Shown: piece after piece, positions 45,167 through 55,257 of the stretch
Position numbering within the stretch: the stretch's first letter is position 1
Layout: each line of letters begins with the position of its first letter
Origin: Microbacterium proteolyticum
GTDB taxonomy: Bacteria; Actinomycetota; Actinomycetes; Actinomycetales; Microbacteriaceae
Direction: 5' to 3'
DNA length: 64,000 bases
Assembly: GCF_029639405.1 (NCBI RefSeq)
Contig: NZ_CP121274.1
Span: 2,046,001 to 2,110,000 of the forward strand
Made by a program: the position numbers and the translations under genes
Notes under the pieces: model-generated
Database searches by the model: none
Seen by the model: only the letters and a program-made list of their open reading frames with translations
Told to the model about the DNA's origin: nothing

Positions 45167-47283
45167 CCGCACGGTCCCGTCCTCGCACCGCCCTCGCCGT
45201 CCTGGCCGCCTGGGTGTGCGCGGCAGCCCTCCTGGTCGCGCTGCCGGTGGCACTCCCCGCCACGGTGGCGCCGGTGGCCTCCGCGTCCGCGGCGAATGCG
45301 GCCGACTGGAACCCCGGCAACATCATCGACGACGCGTTGTTCTACGACGGCTCGGCGCTGAGCGCGGGGGACATCCAGGCCTTCCTGCAGAAGCAGGTGC
45401 CGAACTGCCGGAGCGGGTACACCTGCCTCAAGGACTACCGGCAGAACACCGACGACCGACCGGCCGACAAGTACTGCAACGGATACGCCGGCGCGGCGAA
45501 TGAGAGCGCCGCGACGATCATCGCCAAGGTGGGCCTTTCCTGCGGGATCAGCCAGAAGGCGATGCTGGTGCTGCTCGAGAAGGAGCAGCGGCTGGTCTCC
45601 TCGACGTGGCCCGAGGACTTCCAGTACCGGGCCGCCACCGGCCAGGGATGCCCCGACACCGCGCCGTGCGATGCGTCCACGGCCGGGTTCTTCTATCAGG
45701 TCTACTACGCCGCGCGACAGTTCGAGATCTACCGGCTGAACCCGACGTGGTGGGGCTACCAGGCGGGGCGCTGGAACAACATCCTCTACAACCCCACGAC
45801 CAGCTGCGGCACGCAACGCGTCTACATCGAGAACGCCGCCACGGCGGGGCTGTACATCTACACGCCGTACGTGCCGAACGCGGCGGCGCTCCGCAATCTC
45901 TACGGCGAGGGTGACAGTTGCTCGGCGTACGGCAACCGCAACTTCTGGCGCATCTACACGGACTGGTTCGGGTCGACGAAGTCGGACGCCGCTCATCGTC
46001 CCTTCGGGAGCATCGACGTCACGGAGGCGTCCCCCGGTCGATTCCGGGTCGCCGGATGGGCCGTGGACCCCGACACGAACGCCCCGATCGACGTGCACGT
46101 CTACGTCGGAAGCGTCGGTACGGCGGTCCGCGCCGATCGTTCGCGTCCGGACGTCGGGGCCGCCTACCCCGATCAGGGATCGGCGCACGGGTTCGATCAG
46201 ACCTTCCCCGCCACGGAAACGGGTCAATCGCAGATCTGCGTGTGGGCCATCAACTCCGGGGCCGGCTCCAACACGCTGCTCGGCTGTCGCACGCTCACCT
46301 CGATGGCGGGCTCACCCGTCGTCCAGATCGACGCGCAGAAACTCACCACGTCGGCCATGACGCTCCAGGGGTGGACCATCGACCCCGACACCACCGCGCC
46401 GGTCGATCTGCACGTGTACGTGGACGGGGTCGGGCGACGGGTCGTGGCCGATCGCGACCGGCCGGATCTGGCGCCGCACTACCCGGCCTACGGCACGGGC
46501 CACGGTTTCTCCGTGTCGATCCCCCTGACGGCCGGCGACCATTCGGTGTGCGTCTACGCGATCAACGTCGGCGTGGGCGACAACCAGGTCGTGACCTGTT
46601 CGACCGTGATGGTGCCGGGCGACACCGACATGGGACGTCAGCCCATCGGGAGCCTGGACACGGTCGCCGTCGAGGGGCAGAAGGTCACCGCCGCCGGCTG
46701 GGCTCTCGATCCGGACACGGCGAAGCCGATCCCGGTCCACGTCTACGTGTCCGGGGAGGGAACCGCGACGACGGCCAACCGCCCGCGCGACGATGTCGCG
46801 GCGGTCTATCCGCTCTACGGTAAAGCCCACGGGTTCAGCGTGACGGTCCCGCTCCGGTCCAACGGCGTGACCGTGTGCGCGTACGCCATCAACACCGCGG
46901 GTGACAACGTCCAGCTCGGATGCCGTTCGGTGCAGGCGGCCCTCGCCCCCGCGGCGCTGGAACGGCAGCCGCTGGGCAGCCTCGACGTCGTCGCGTCGGC
47001 GGATGCGGGGCGCTCCCTCCGCGTCGCGGGGTGGGCTCTCGACCCCGACGTGGCCGGGAAGATCGCCGTCCACGCGTACGTGGACGGCGTCGGCTACGTG
47101 CTCGACGCGGGCAACCCGCGCCCGGACGTCCAGCAGGTGTATCCGGCCTACAGCGCGTCCCGTGGATTCGACACGACGATTCCGGTCTCCGCCGGTCGCC
47201 ACAGCGTGTGCGTCTACGCGATCGACGACGCCGGAGGCGCGAACACCTCCCTCGGCTGCCGCACGGTGACCACGGCTCCCTGA
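45163..47283 (+). CDS. Secreted surface protein with hemagglutinin-like domain and four C-terminal repeats
   Basis: This 706-residue exported protein has a signal peptide (about 1-45). A domain to about residue 275 is rich in Cys and aromatic residues (FYQVYYAARQFEIYRL, GYQAGRWNNILYNP), resembling proteins annotated as hemagglutinin-like. From residue 279 it carries four repeats of about 100 residues, each with GWAxDPDTxxPIxVHVYVxG, a xxRPDVxxxYP segment, GHGFxxxxP and a VCVYAINxGxGxN ending with a Cys pair. No LPXTG or membrane tail is visible. It is coupled to the lipoprotein gene. Adhesion or glycan binding is inference. Confidence 0.8.
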   Translation: MTARSRPRTALAVLAAWVCAAALLVALPVALPATVAPVASASAANAADWNPGNIIDDALFYDGSALSAGDIQAFLQKQVPNCRSGYTCLKDYRQNTDDRPADKYCNGYAGAANESAATIIAKVGLSCGISQKAMLVLLEKEQRLVSSTWPEDFQYRAATGQGCPDTAPCDASTAGFFYQVYYAARQFEIYRLNPTWWGYQAGRWNNILYNPTTSCGTQRVYIENAATAGLYIYTPYVPNAAALRNLYGEGDSCSAYGNRNFWRIYTDWFGSTKSDAAHRPFGSIDVTEASPGRFRVAGWAVDPDTNAPIDVHVYVGSVGTAVRADRSRPDVGAAYPDQGSAHGFDQTFPATETGQSQICVWAINSGAGSNTLLGCRTLTSMAGSPVVQIDAQKLTTSAMTLQGWTIDPDTTAPVDLHVYVDGVGRRVVADRDRPDLAPHYPAYGTGHGFSVSIPLTAGDHSVCVYAINVGVGDNQVVTCSTVMVPGDTDMGRQPIGSLDTVAVEGQKVTAAGWALDPDTAKPIPVHVYVSGEGTATTANRPRDDVAAVYPLYGKAHGFSVTVPLRSNGVTVCAYAINTAGDNVQLGCRSVQAALAPAALERQPLGSLDVVASADAGRSLRVAGWALDPDVAGKIAVHAYVDGVGYVLDAGNPRPDVQQVYPAYSASRGFDTTIPVSAGRHSVCVYAIDDAGGANTSLGCRTVTTAP

Positions 47284-47308
47284 GCCGCGTCACCGTGCGG
47301 TCCTGCCG

Positions 47309-48616
47309 TCACTCCACTTCGTCGCAGGGGACCTCGACCGACCACGTCGCGGGAGCGACCGGAATGACGACGTCCTCCGTCGTCCCGATGTCGCACTGAA
47401 CCTCGGCGCGGCCGATCTCCGGGCTCCAGGTGGGGCCCATCTCGCGGGCGGAGTGGTCGTCGACCCGGTAGGAGAACGCGAAGACGGATGCCATCAGCAG
47501 CAGGGTCGCGATGCCCTTGGCTCCCAGTCGGCGATCGCGCGCCGAGCCCGCGCCCAGGGCGATCAGAGCCCACAGGAGCATGATCGGCACGATCGAGTAC
47601 CGCAGAAGAGGGACTCCGCCTTTGAGGGTCCCGGGGTCCATGGTGGAGAAGTCGAACTGGGGGAAGAAGTTCAGCCAGAACCCGGCGGCCCAGATGGCGA
47701 CGGAGGCGCCGAACAGCGCCACGACCACGAGCGCGGCCGGTCGACGTCGGTTGAGGATGAACCAGACGGCGCCGATGACGAAGGGGACGATGGACAGATA
47801 GGCGATGTCCCATCCCGAGTAGCCGACGAGTGCGGAGGCTCCCTGCCCCGTACCGGTCAGAGCGACCAACGGCGCCTGGAGGAAGTAGCCGTCGACGAGC
47901 GTCGACAACGACGGATGCCCCGCACCGCGCCCGCCCGTGGACTGCAGGTAGGCCGAAGCCTGGAAGGCCGCCCCCGCCGCGGCGCCGACGATGATCGGCC
48001 ACCGCCGACGATCGCGCAGTCGCCAGATCAGCAGGGGAGAGAACACGGCGCTCTGGATCTCGGTGGCGACGGTGAAGAAGGCCACGATCCCGAGCAGCAC
48101 CGACGAGACCCAGGAGCGGGGGCGGGCGAGGAACAGGAACGGCGTCAGCCACAGCAGGAGCCAATGGATGTTGGCGAGATTCCCCAAGACCTCGTAGGCC
48201 AGCCCCGGCGCCAGCACGCTCACCGAGCCCAGCGCCACCCGAGCGGCGGGGTGCAGTCGCCAATGGCCCGTCAGGAAGTAGATCAGGACTCCGACCCCGG
48301 CCGCGACGGCGCAGGAGGCCGCCGTGAAGGCGACCGCGACGTCCGAGGTGGGGATGGCCCACCACACGAAGCTCGCGATCGCCTGGGGCACGGCGTGGGT
48401 GTAGCCGGCGTAGGGCGTGAAGATGCCGAGGGTCAGCTGCGAGGGATCGAGGGCGCGGGCGGAGAAGATCGAGGCGTCCTCGGCCCACATCGTTCCCCGC
48501 TCCGCCCCCGAAAGGCGGAACCACGCCAGGAAGAAGAGGGCGACGAAGAATCCGACGGCGATCGCCGGTGTCCGAGCGATCACGGGGAACGTGCGTCGCA
48601 TCGTCGGTGTCGTCAT
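47309..48616 (-). CDS. Polytopic membrane protein, possible GT-C glycosyltransferase (copy 2)
   Basis: This 435-residue protein has about ten membrane segments. After the first segment it has GTMWAEDASIFSARALDPS, with an acidic pair in the first external loop as in GT-C glycosyltransferases, then FTPYAGYTHAVPQ. It is a clear paralogue of the adjacent 48613 gene along its whole length, including a short extracytoplasmic C-terminal tail with two Cys. It overlaps that gene by 4 bases. The GT-C role is inferred from topology and loop residues only. Confidence 0.75.
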   Translation of the reverse strand: MTTPTMRRTFPVIARTPAIAVGFFVALFFLAWFRLSGAERGTMWAEDASIFSARALDPSQLTLGIFTPYAGYTHAVPQAIASFVWWAIPTSDVAVAFTAASCAVAAGVGVLIYFLTGHWRLHPAARVALGSVSVLAPGLAYEVLGNLANIHWLLLWLTPFLFLARPRSWVSSVLLGIVAFFTVATEIQSAVFSPLLIWRLRDRRRWPIIVGAAAGAAFQASAYLQSTGGRGAGHPSLSTLVDGYFLQAPLVALTGTGQGASALVGYSGWDIAYLSIVPFVIGAVWFILNRRRPAALVVVALFGASVAIWAAGFWLNFFPQFDFSTMDPGTLKGGVPLLRYSIVPIMLLWALIALGAGSARDRRLGAKGIATLLLMASVFAFSYRVDDHSAREMGPTWSPEIGRAEVQCDIGTTEDVVIPVAPATWSVEVPCDEVE

Positions 48617-49944
48617 CCCAGGATCCTTTCGCAGGGGACGGTGAGCTTCCACGGAGACGGGGACAACGCGATGTCCACCTGCCCGTCCGGGGCGCCCTGG
48701 CACTCGGCGCGGGCCGATTCGATCCCGGCAGCCCATCCGGGGCCGTTCCCGCGGACCCCGCCGTCCGCGACGTGGAAACCGGCGAGAAGGACCGCCGCGC
48801 AGAGCACGGTGACGGCGATCGCGGCGCGCCGCGCGGTGCGGTGGAGCATTCCGCGACCGACCGCGAGACCGACGAAGGCGAACAGGAGCATCGTCGGGAC
48901 GATCGCGTAGCGCAGCTGCGCGACGCCCCGGGTGAGATCGCCGTCGGTGAAGTCGGGATAGTCGAAGCTCACGTCGTAGTTGATCGCGAAGCCCGCCACC
49001 CACAGGATGACCGAGGCCGCGCCGATGGCGGCCACGGTGAGGGCCCGGCGGCGCGAACCCCACGCGTACCACAGGGCGCACGCCAGGAACGGCAGGATCG
49101 CTGCGTAGGCGATGTCCCACCCGACGTAGGCGACGAGTGCGGAGGAGCCCTGCCCGACACCCGTGAGGCCGGTGAGCGGGGCGTGCAGGAAGTAGCCGTC
49201 GATAACGGCCAGCCAGTCCGGTGGCGTTCCCCGGGTTCGGCTCCCCTGCGAGAAGGCGAGGAGCTGGACGACGGCGCCGATGGCCAGCGCGGCGGCCGGC
49301 GGGATCTTCCGTCGATCCCGTATGCCCAGCAGGATCAGCGGTGCGAAGAGCAGGGATTGGATCTCGCTCGTGACGACCAGGAGTACGCCGACGGCCGTGA
49401 AGGCCGAGGCGGTCCAGGTGCGCGGCCGGAACACGAAGAGGAACGGGGCCAGCCACAGCAGGAACCAGTGCAGGTTGGCGAGGTTGCCGAGGACTTCGAA
49501 GGTGGCGTTCGGCACCGCCACCGTCACGGCGGCGAGGATCAGCCGGCCCGCGATGTGGAGTCGCCACGGCCCGGTGAGGGCGAAGACCAGCCCGGCCACG
49601 CACCCGGCCACCAGGCACGACGCGAGAGCGAAGGCGGCGGCGACATCGGCGACGGGGACGACGGCCCAGACGAGGTCCGAGATCAGTTGCGACAGCGCGT
49701 GGGTGTACCCGTCGTAGGGCGTGAAGATCCAGGCGGTCTGCGTCGACGGGTCCAGCGACCGGGCGGAGAACACCGGGCCGTCCTCGGCCCACATGGTGCC
49801 TCGGGCCACGCTGCTCATCCGGAACCAGGCGAGGGCCGTGGCCGTCAGCGCGACGACCAGGGCGAGCGCGACCTCGCGTCGCGCGCCCCGGTGCGGTGGC
49901 TCCCACGTCCGGGCATCGCCGTCGCGGATCGACGCTGCGGTCAC
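48613..49944 (-). CDS. Polytopic membrane protein, possible GT-C glycosyltransferase (copy 1)
   Basis: This 443-residue protein has about ten membrane segments, with GTMWAEDGPVFSARSLDPS in the first external loop and FTPYDGYTHALSQ after it. The C-terminal tail after the last segment has two Cys (ARAECQGAPDG, TVPCERIL). It lies directly downstream of rmlCD (4-base overlap) in the dTDP-rhamnose operon, so transfer or modification of a rhamnose-containing glycan is plausible but unproven. Confidence 0.75.
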   Translation of the reverse strand: MTAASIRDGDARTWEPPHRGARREVALALVVALTATALAWFRMSSVARGTMWAEDGPVFSARSLDPSTQTAWIFTPYDGYTHALSQLISDLVWAVVPVADVAAAFALASCLVAGCVAGLVFALTGPWRLHIAGRLILAAVTVAVPNATFEVLGNLANLHWFLLWLAPFLFVFRPRTWTASAFTAVGVLLVVTSEIQSLLFAPLILLGIRDRRKIPPAAALAIGAVVQLLAFSQGSRTRGTPPDWLAVIDGYFLHAPLTGLTGVGQGSSALVAYVGWDIAYAAILPFLACALWYAWGSRRRALTVAAIGAASVILWVAGFAINYDVSFDYPDFTDGDLTRGVAQLRYAIVPTMLLFAFVGLAVGRGMLHRTARRAAIAVTVLCAAVLLAGFHVADGGVRGNGPGWAAGIESARAECQGAPDGQVDIALSPSPWKLTVPCERILG

Positions 49945-51359
49945 GCGCGCAGGTATTCCGCGAGCGCGTCGGCTCCGTCGCGCAGCGTCGCGCCGGCTTC
50001 GCGGACGTCCGTCAGGTCGAGCACGCTGTTGCGGGGGCGGGGGGCGACGGGTCCGGTGGCGTTGGCGAAGTAGTCGTCAGTGCTGACGCCGGTGACGCGG
50101 TCGGGGTCGTGTCCGGTGAGGCGGTAGACGTCGCGGGCGATGTCGTACCAGGTCTGCGGCTCTCCGTCGCTGGTGACGTTGTAGGTGCCGTGGGGGGCGT
50201 GGGTGTCGAGGAGGGTGCGGATGGTGGTGGCGATGTCGGTGGTGAAGGTGAGTCGTCCGGTCTGGTCGTCGACGACCTGGGGGTCGATGCCGCGCTCGGC
50301 GAGGGAGGCCATGGTGCGGACGAAGTTGTTGCCGTCGCCGATGACCCAGCTGGTGCGGAGGATGTAGTGGTGGGGCACGGCGGAGACGATCGCGTCGCCG
50401 GCGGCTTTGGTCTGGCCGTACACGCCGAGGGGGGCGAGGGCGTCGCGCGGGGTGTAGGCGCCGTCCTTGGTGCCGTCGAAGACGTAGTCGCTGGAGACGT
50501 GGACGAGGGTGATGCCGTTCTCGGTGGCGATGCGGGCGAGGGCGGCGACGGCGGTGACGTTTGCGGCCCAGGCGTCGGTGCGGCCGTCGGGTGTTTCGGC
50601 GGTGTCGACCTTGGTGTATGCGGCGGCGTTGATGATGGTGCCGTAGTCGCGCCAGCGGCGGGCGGCCGGGAGGTCGGGGGAGGTCAGGTCGAGGTCGTCG
50701 CGGGTGGTGTAGTCGATCCAGGGGTGGTCGCCGAACTCTTCGCGCAGGGCGCGGCCGAGCTGCCCGTTGGCGCCGGTGACGAGGATCTTCCGGGGTGCCA
50801 TGGGGGTGACGTCGGCCAGGCGCGGGTGGTTCTTGTCCTTCTCGCTGATCTCGACGGTGTCCAGAGGGATGGGCCAGTCGATGGCCGCGGTCTCGTCGGC
50901 GAGGTTGAGGAAGGTGTAGGTCGCGGCGGGGGACCAGTGGTCGTTGACGAGGTAGGTGTAGGCGGTGTCGGGTTCGAGGGTCTGGTAGGAGTTGCCGACG
51001 CCGCGGGGGACGAAGATCGCTTTGGACGCGTCGATCTCGGTGGTGTAGACGGCGCCGAAGGTGTCGCCTTCGCGGAGGTCGACCCAGGCGCCGAAGATGC
51101 GTCCGGTGGCGACGGAGACGTACTTGTCCCAGGGTTCGGCGTGGATGCCGCGGGTGGTGCCGACTGCGTCGTTGAAGGAGATGTTGTTCTGCACCGGGCC
51201 GAAGTCGGGGAGATCGATTCCCGTGGCCGTCATCTTCTGCCGTTGCCAGTTCTCCTTGAACCAGCCACGGGAGTCGCCGTGCACGGGCAGGTCCAGCACG
51301 ATCAGCCCGGGGATCGGGGTGGTCGTGACGGTGAGGTTCTTACCGAACTCCGTCGCCAT
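49941..51359 (-). CDS. rmlCD: Fused dTDP-4-dehydrorhamnose epimerase and reductase (RmlC-RmlD)
   Basis: This 472-residue bifunctional protein combines two dTDP-rhamnose steps. The N-terminal cupin (about 1-185) has DSRGWFKENW, NNISFN, TTRGIHAEP with the catalytic His 73, and VPRGVGNSYQ, as in RmlC. From about 188 a Rossmann reductase begins (ILVTGANGQLG), with VHVSSDYVFDG and YGQTKAAGD, as in RmlD. ATG 51359 begins the cupin; the very long upstream frame is shadow. It lies between rmlB and the membrane protein genes. Confidence 0.93.
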   Translation of the reverse strand: MATEFGKNLTVTTTPIPGLIVLDLPVHGDSRGWFKENWQRQKMTATGIDLPDFGPVQNNISFNDAVGTTRGIHAEPWDKYVSVATGRIFGAWVDLREGDTFGAVYTTEIDASKAIFVPRGVGNSYQTLEPDTAYTYLVNDHWSPAATYTFLNLADETAAIDWPIPLDTVEISEKDKNHPRLADVTPMAPRKILVTGANGQLGRALREEFGDHPWIDYTTRDDLDLTSPDLPAARRWRDYGTIINAAAYTKVDTAETPDGRTDAWAANVTAVAALARIATENGITLVHVSSDYVFDGTKDGAYTPRDALAPLGVYGQTKAAGDAIVSAVPHHYILRTSWVIGDGNNFVRTMASLAERGIDPQVVDDQTGRLTFTTDIATTIRTLLDTHAPHGTYNVTSDGEPQTWYDIARDVYRLTGHDPDRVTGVSTDDYFANATGPVAPRPRNSVLDLTDVREAGATLRDGADALAEYLRA

Positions 51360-51361
51360 GG

Positions 51362-52372
<1,011 letters not shown>

Positions 52373-52439
52373 CCGGGGCACCGTCACCCCGGCGGGCAGC
52401 CGGATTGGTGCCCGGCACAGGATGAGGGAAACTTGAGCC

Positions 52440-53315
52440 ATGCGCGGAATCATTCTGGCGGGCGGCACGGGCTCCCGATTGCACCCCATCACTCAGGGCA
52501 TCTCGAAGCAGCTCGTGCCCGTCTACGACAAGCCGATGATCTACTACCCGCTGTCCACGCTGATCCTCGCCGGCATCCGCGACATCCTCATCATCACGAC
52601 CCCGCAGGACTCCGAGCAGTTCCAGCGCCTGCTCGGCGACGGGTCGCGCTTCGGCATCTCGCTGACCTACAAGGTCCAGCCCTCGCCCGACGGACTGGCC
52701 CAGGCGTTCCTCCTCGGCGAGGAGCACATCGGGCAGGAGTCCGTCGCCCTCGTCCTGGGAGACAACATCTTCTACGGGCAGGGCATGGGCACGCGCCTGC
52801 GTCAGTACACCGACCTCGACGGCGGAGTCGTGTTCGGCTACCAGGTCGCCGACCCCACCGCCTACGGCGTGGTCGAATTCGACGCCGACGGCCGGGTGGT
52901 GTCCCTGGAGGAGAAGCCCGAGCGCCCCAAGAGCAGCTACGCCGTGCCCGGGCTCTACTTCTACGACAACGACGTGATCGAGATCGCCCGCGGCCTCACA
53001 CCCTCGCCCCGCGGTGAGCTCGAGATCACCGACGTCAACCGCACCTACCTCGAGCAGGGTCGCCTCCGGGTCGAGTTGCTGCCCCGCGGCACCGCCTGGC
53101 TGGACACGGGGACCTTCGACTCCCTGAGCGAAGCCACGGAATTCATCCGGACGGTGGAGAAGCGGCAGGGCCTGTCGATCGGCTGCCCCGAAGAGGTGGC
53201 CTGGCGGATGGGCTTCCTCACCGACGAAGAACTCCGCGAGCGCGCCGAACCCCTCGTCAAGAGCGGTTACGGCCGTTACCTCCTCAGCGCCCTGGACAAT
53301 GGCCGCGACCGCTGA
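52440..53315 (+). CDS. rmlA: Glucose-1-phosphate thymidylyltransferase
   Basis: This 291-residue enzyme starts dTDP-rhamnose synthesis from glucose-1-phosphate and dTTP. The signature [17 protein letters not shown] is at the start; [23 protein letters not shown] and [23 protein letters not shown] in shorter parts confirm the family. The next gene overlaps its end by 17 nt, which couples precursor synthesis to glycan assembly. Confidence 0.97.
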   Translation: MRGIILAGGTGSRLHPITQGISKQLVPVYDKPMIYYPLSTLILAGIRDILIITTPQDSEQFQRLLGDGSRFGISLTYKVQPSPDGLAQAFLLGEEHIGQESVALVLGDNIFYGQGMGTRLRQYTDLDGGVVFGYQVADPTAYGVVEFDADGRVVSLEEKPERPKSSYAVPGLYFYDNDVIEIARGLTPSPRGELEITDVNRTYLEQGRLRVELLPRGTAWLDTGTFDSLSEATEFIRTVEKRQGLSIGCPEEVAWRMGFLTDEELRERAEPLVKSGYGRYLLSALDNGRDR

Positions 53316-55257
53316 CGCGGGGCGGCCGACGGGCGACATGGGCTCCTCCCAGGAGTCCGTCGCGCGTCGCGACCGCGCCGTGGTGTTCGGCGTGCGGGCG
53401 CGGGGGCGCCTCGAGGAGACGTCCGTGGTCGCGCTGCGCGCGCTTCGGGAGATCGCCGAGACGGTCGTCCTCCTCCACCCGGGCAGCCTCTCCCCGGAAT
53501 CGCGCGCCGCCGTCGACGGCCTCGTCGACCGGGTCGTGGAGACGGACGGCGAACAGTTCTCGTCGGCGTCCTACCTGGGCGCGGTCGACGAGGTGCGGCG
53601 CGTGCGCGCCGACGTCCGTGAGATCGTGCTGACCGGTGACTCCTGGTTCGGGCCCGTCGCCGATCTCGGCGGCCTGATGGACCGGATGGGGGCCGGCTCC
53701 GCCGATATCTGGGACGTGGTTCCTCCAGCCGCACCGCGCGAGGCGTTCCCCGAGGAGGGATTCCCCGCGATCGTCGATCGGCCGTGGTTCTTCGTCGCGG
53801 TGCGCCGACGGCTGTTCGACAGCGACGCCTGGGCCCGCTGGTGGGCGGAGAGCGTGCCCCCGGGTGAGCGCGAGCGGCGCGTGGTCGAGTGGGCGGAGCG
53901 CAACGGCTTCGCTCATGCCCGCGCGTTCGACACCGCGCACCTGCACCCTCACGACCCCGCGCTCTTCGCCCCCGAGGATCTTCTCGATCTCGAGGTGCCG
54001 TTCGTCGACCGCGCGGTCTTCACGAGCTACCCGCCGTTCCTCGACCGGTTCGCCATCATCGGGAGCGAGATCGCCGAGATGATGGGGGAGCGGGGGTACC
54101 CCCTGGGCGTGCTCCGCTCGAGCCTCTCCTCCTGCGTCCCTCCGAAGGCGCTGAATTCCATCCTCGGCCTTCTCTCGGTGCTCCCCGAGGAGGCGGTCGA
54201 TCCCGACAGCGGGTCATCCCTGTCCATCGCGGTGGTGGTGCACGTCGGCGACGTCGACGAGATCGACGAGATCCTGCGACGCCTGCACTTCCTGCCGCCG
54301 GGTGCCTCCGTCTTCGTCACGACCACCGAGGGTGTCACGGCGGCGCGCCTCGAGCGCCTGCTCGAGGCGTGGGCGGCGACGAACGACCACTCGTACGAGC
54401 TGCGCGTGACCCCCCAGACCCCGGGTCGCGACATGGCCGACTTCTTCGTGGGATGCCGCGACGTCATCCAGTCCGACGCGTACGACCTCGTCGTCAAGCT
54501 GCACATGCGCCGTGCGCCGTGGAAGACCATGAACCGGCTGCGCTACTTCCGCCGGTATCAGCTCGACAACCTCCTCAGCAGCCCGGGGTACGTGCGCAAC
54601 GTGCTGGCCCTGTTCGAGCGCGAGCCGGAGCTGGGCGTCGTGTTCCCCCCGATGATCCACATCGGATACGCGACGATGGGGCGCGGCTGGGCCCTCCTCG
54701 AGCCCCACGCCGAGCGTCTCGCCCGGCGTCTCGGCATCCGCGTGCCGCTCGACGTGATCTCCCCCCTCGCTCCCTACGGGGGCATGTGGATCGCGCGTCC
54801 GGCGGCGTTCCGGACGCTGATGAAGAGGCGATGGACGTTCGCGGACTACGGCGAGAAGTACGAGCGTCGATTCGGGCACCTCGCGCACCTGCAGGAACGG
54901 CTGATCAGCGCGGGAGCGGGACAGGCGGGGTACTCCTGCCGCACGGTGATGAACTTCGCCCACGCCGAGATCAGTCACACGGCGCTGGAGTACAAGGTGG
55001 ACCAGATGTTCTCCACCACGCGGGGATGGCCGGTCGAGCAGATCCGCTTCCTCCACCGTGCGGGATACACCGGGTACGGCGGCTCCGTCGCCCTGGCCCG
55101 CATGTACCTGCGGGTGAACCACCCGCGCGTCGTCGATGCGATCCGTCCGCTGTACCGCCTGGCGCTGCGCGGGCATCGGGTCCTGGCGGTGGGTGGTCGC
55201 GTCGCATCGCGCCTGCGCCGCGAACGCGGCGAGAAAGCACGGGAGGCGTCATCGTGA
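53299..55257 (+). CDS. RgpF-like rhamnan synthesis protein, copy 1
   Basis: This 652-residue protein resembles the rhamnan synthesis F family. The N-terminal half has [16 protein letters not shown] and [11 protein letters not shown], and the C-terminal half has [46 protein letters not shown] and [12 protein letters not shown]. The glycine-rich GRDxxxF and KLHxR segments are shared with copy 2. It overlaps rmlA by 17 nt from ATG 53299; a second ATG at 53338 is possible. It probably transfers rhamnose or modifies a rhamnan; chemistry is not proven. Confidence 0.82.
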   Translation: MAATADAGRPTGDMGSSQESVARRDRAVVFGVRARGRLEETSVVALRALREIAETVVLLHPGSLSPESRAAVDGLVDRVVETDGEQFSSASYLGAVDEVRRVRADVREIVLTGDSWFGPVADLGGLMDRMGAGSADIWDVVPPAAPREAFPEEGFPAIVDRPWFFVAVRRRLFDSDAWARWWAESVPPGERERRVVEWAERNGFAHARAFDTAHLHPHDPALFAPEDLLDLEVPFVDRAVFTSYPPFLDRFAIIGSEIAEMMGERGYPLGVLRSSLSSCVPPKALNSILGLLSVLPEEAVDPDSGSSLSIAVVVHVGDVDEIDEILRRLHFLPPGASVFVTTTEGVTAARLERLLEAWAATNDHSYELRVTPQTPGRDMADFFVGCRDVIQSDAYDLVVKLHMRRAPWKTMNRLRYFRRYQLDNLLSSPGYVRNVLALFEREPELGVVFPPMIHIGYATMGRGWALLEPHAERLARRLGIRVPLDVISPLAPYGGMWIARPAAFRTLMKRRWTFADYGEKYERRFGHLAHLQERLISAGAGQAGYSCRTVMNFAHAEISHTALEYKVDQMFSTTRGWPVEQIRFLHRAGYTGYGGSVALARMYLRVNHPRVVDAIRPLYRLALRGHRVLAVGGRVASRLRRERGEKAREASS

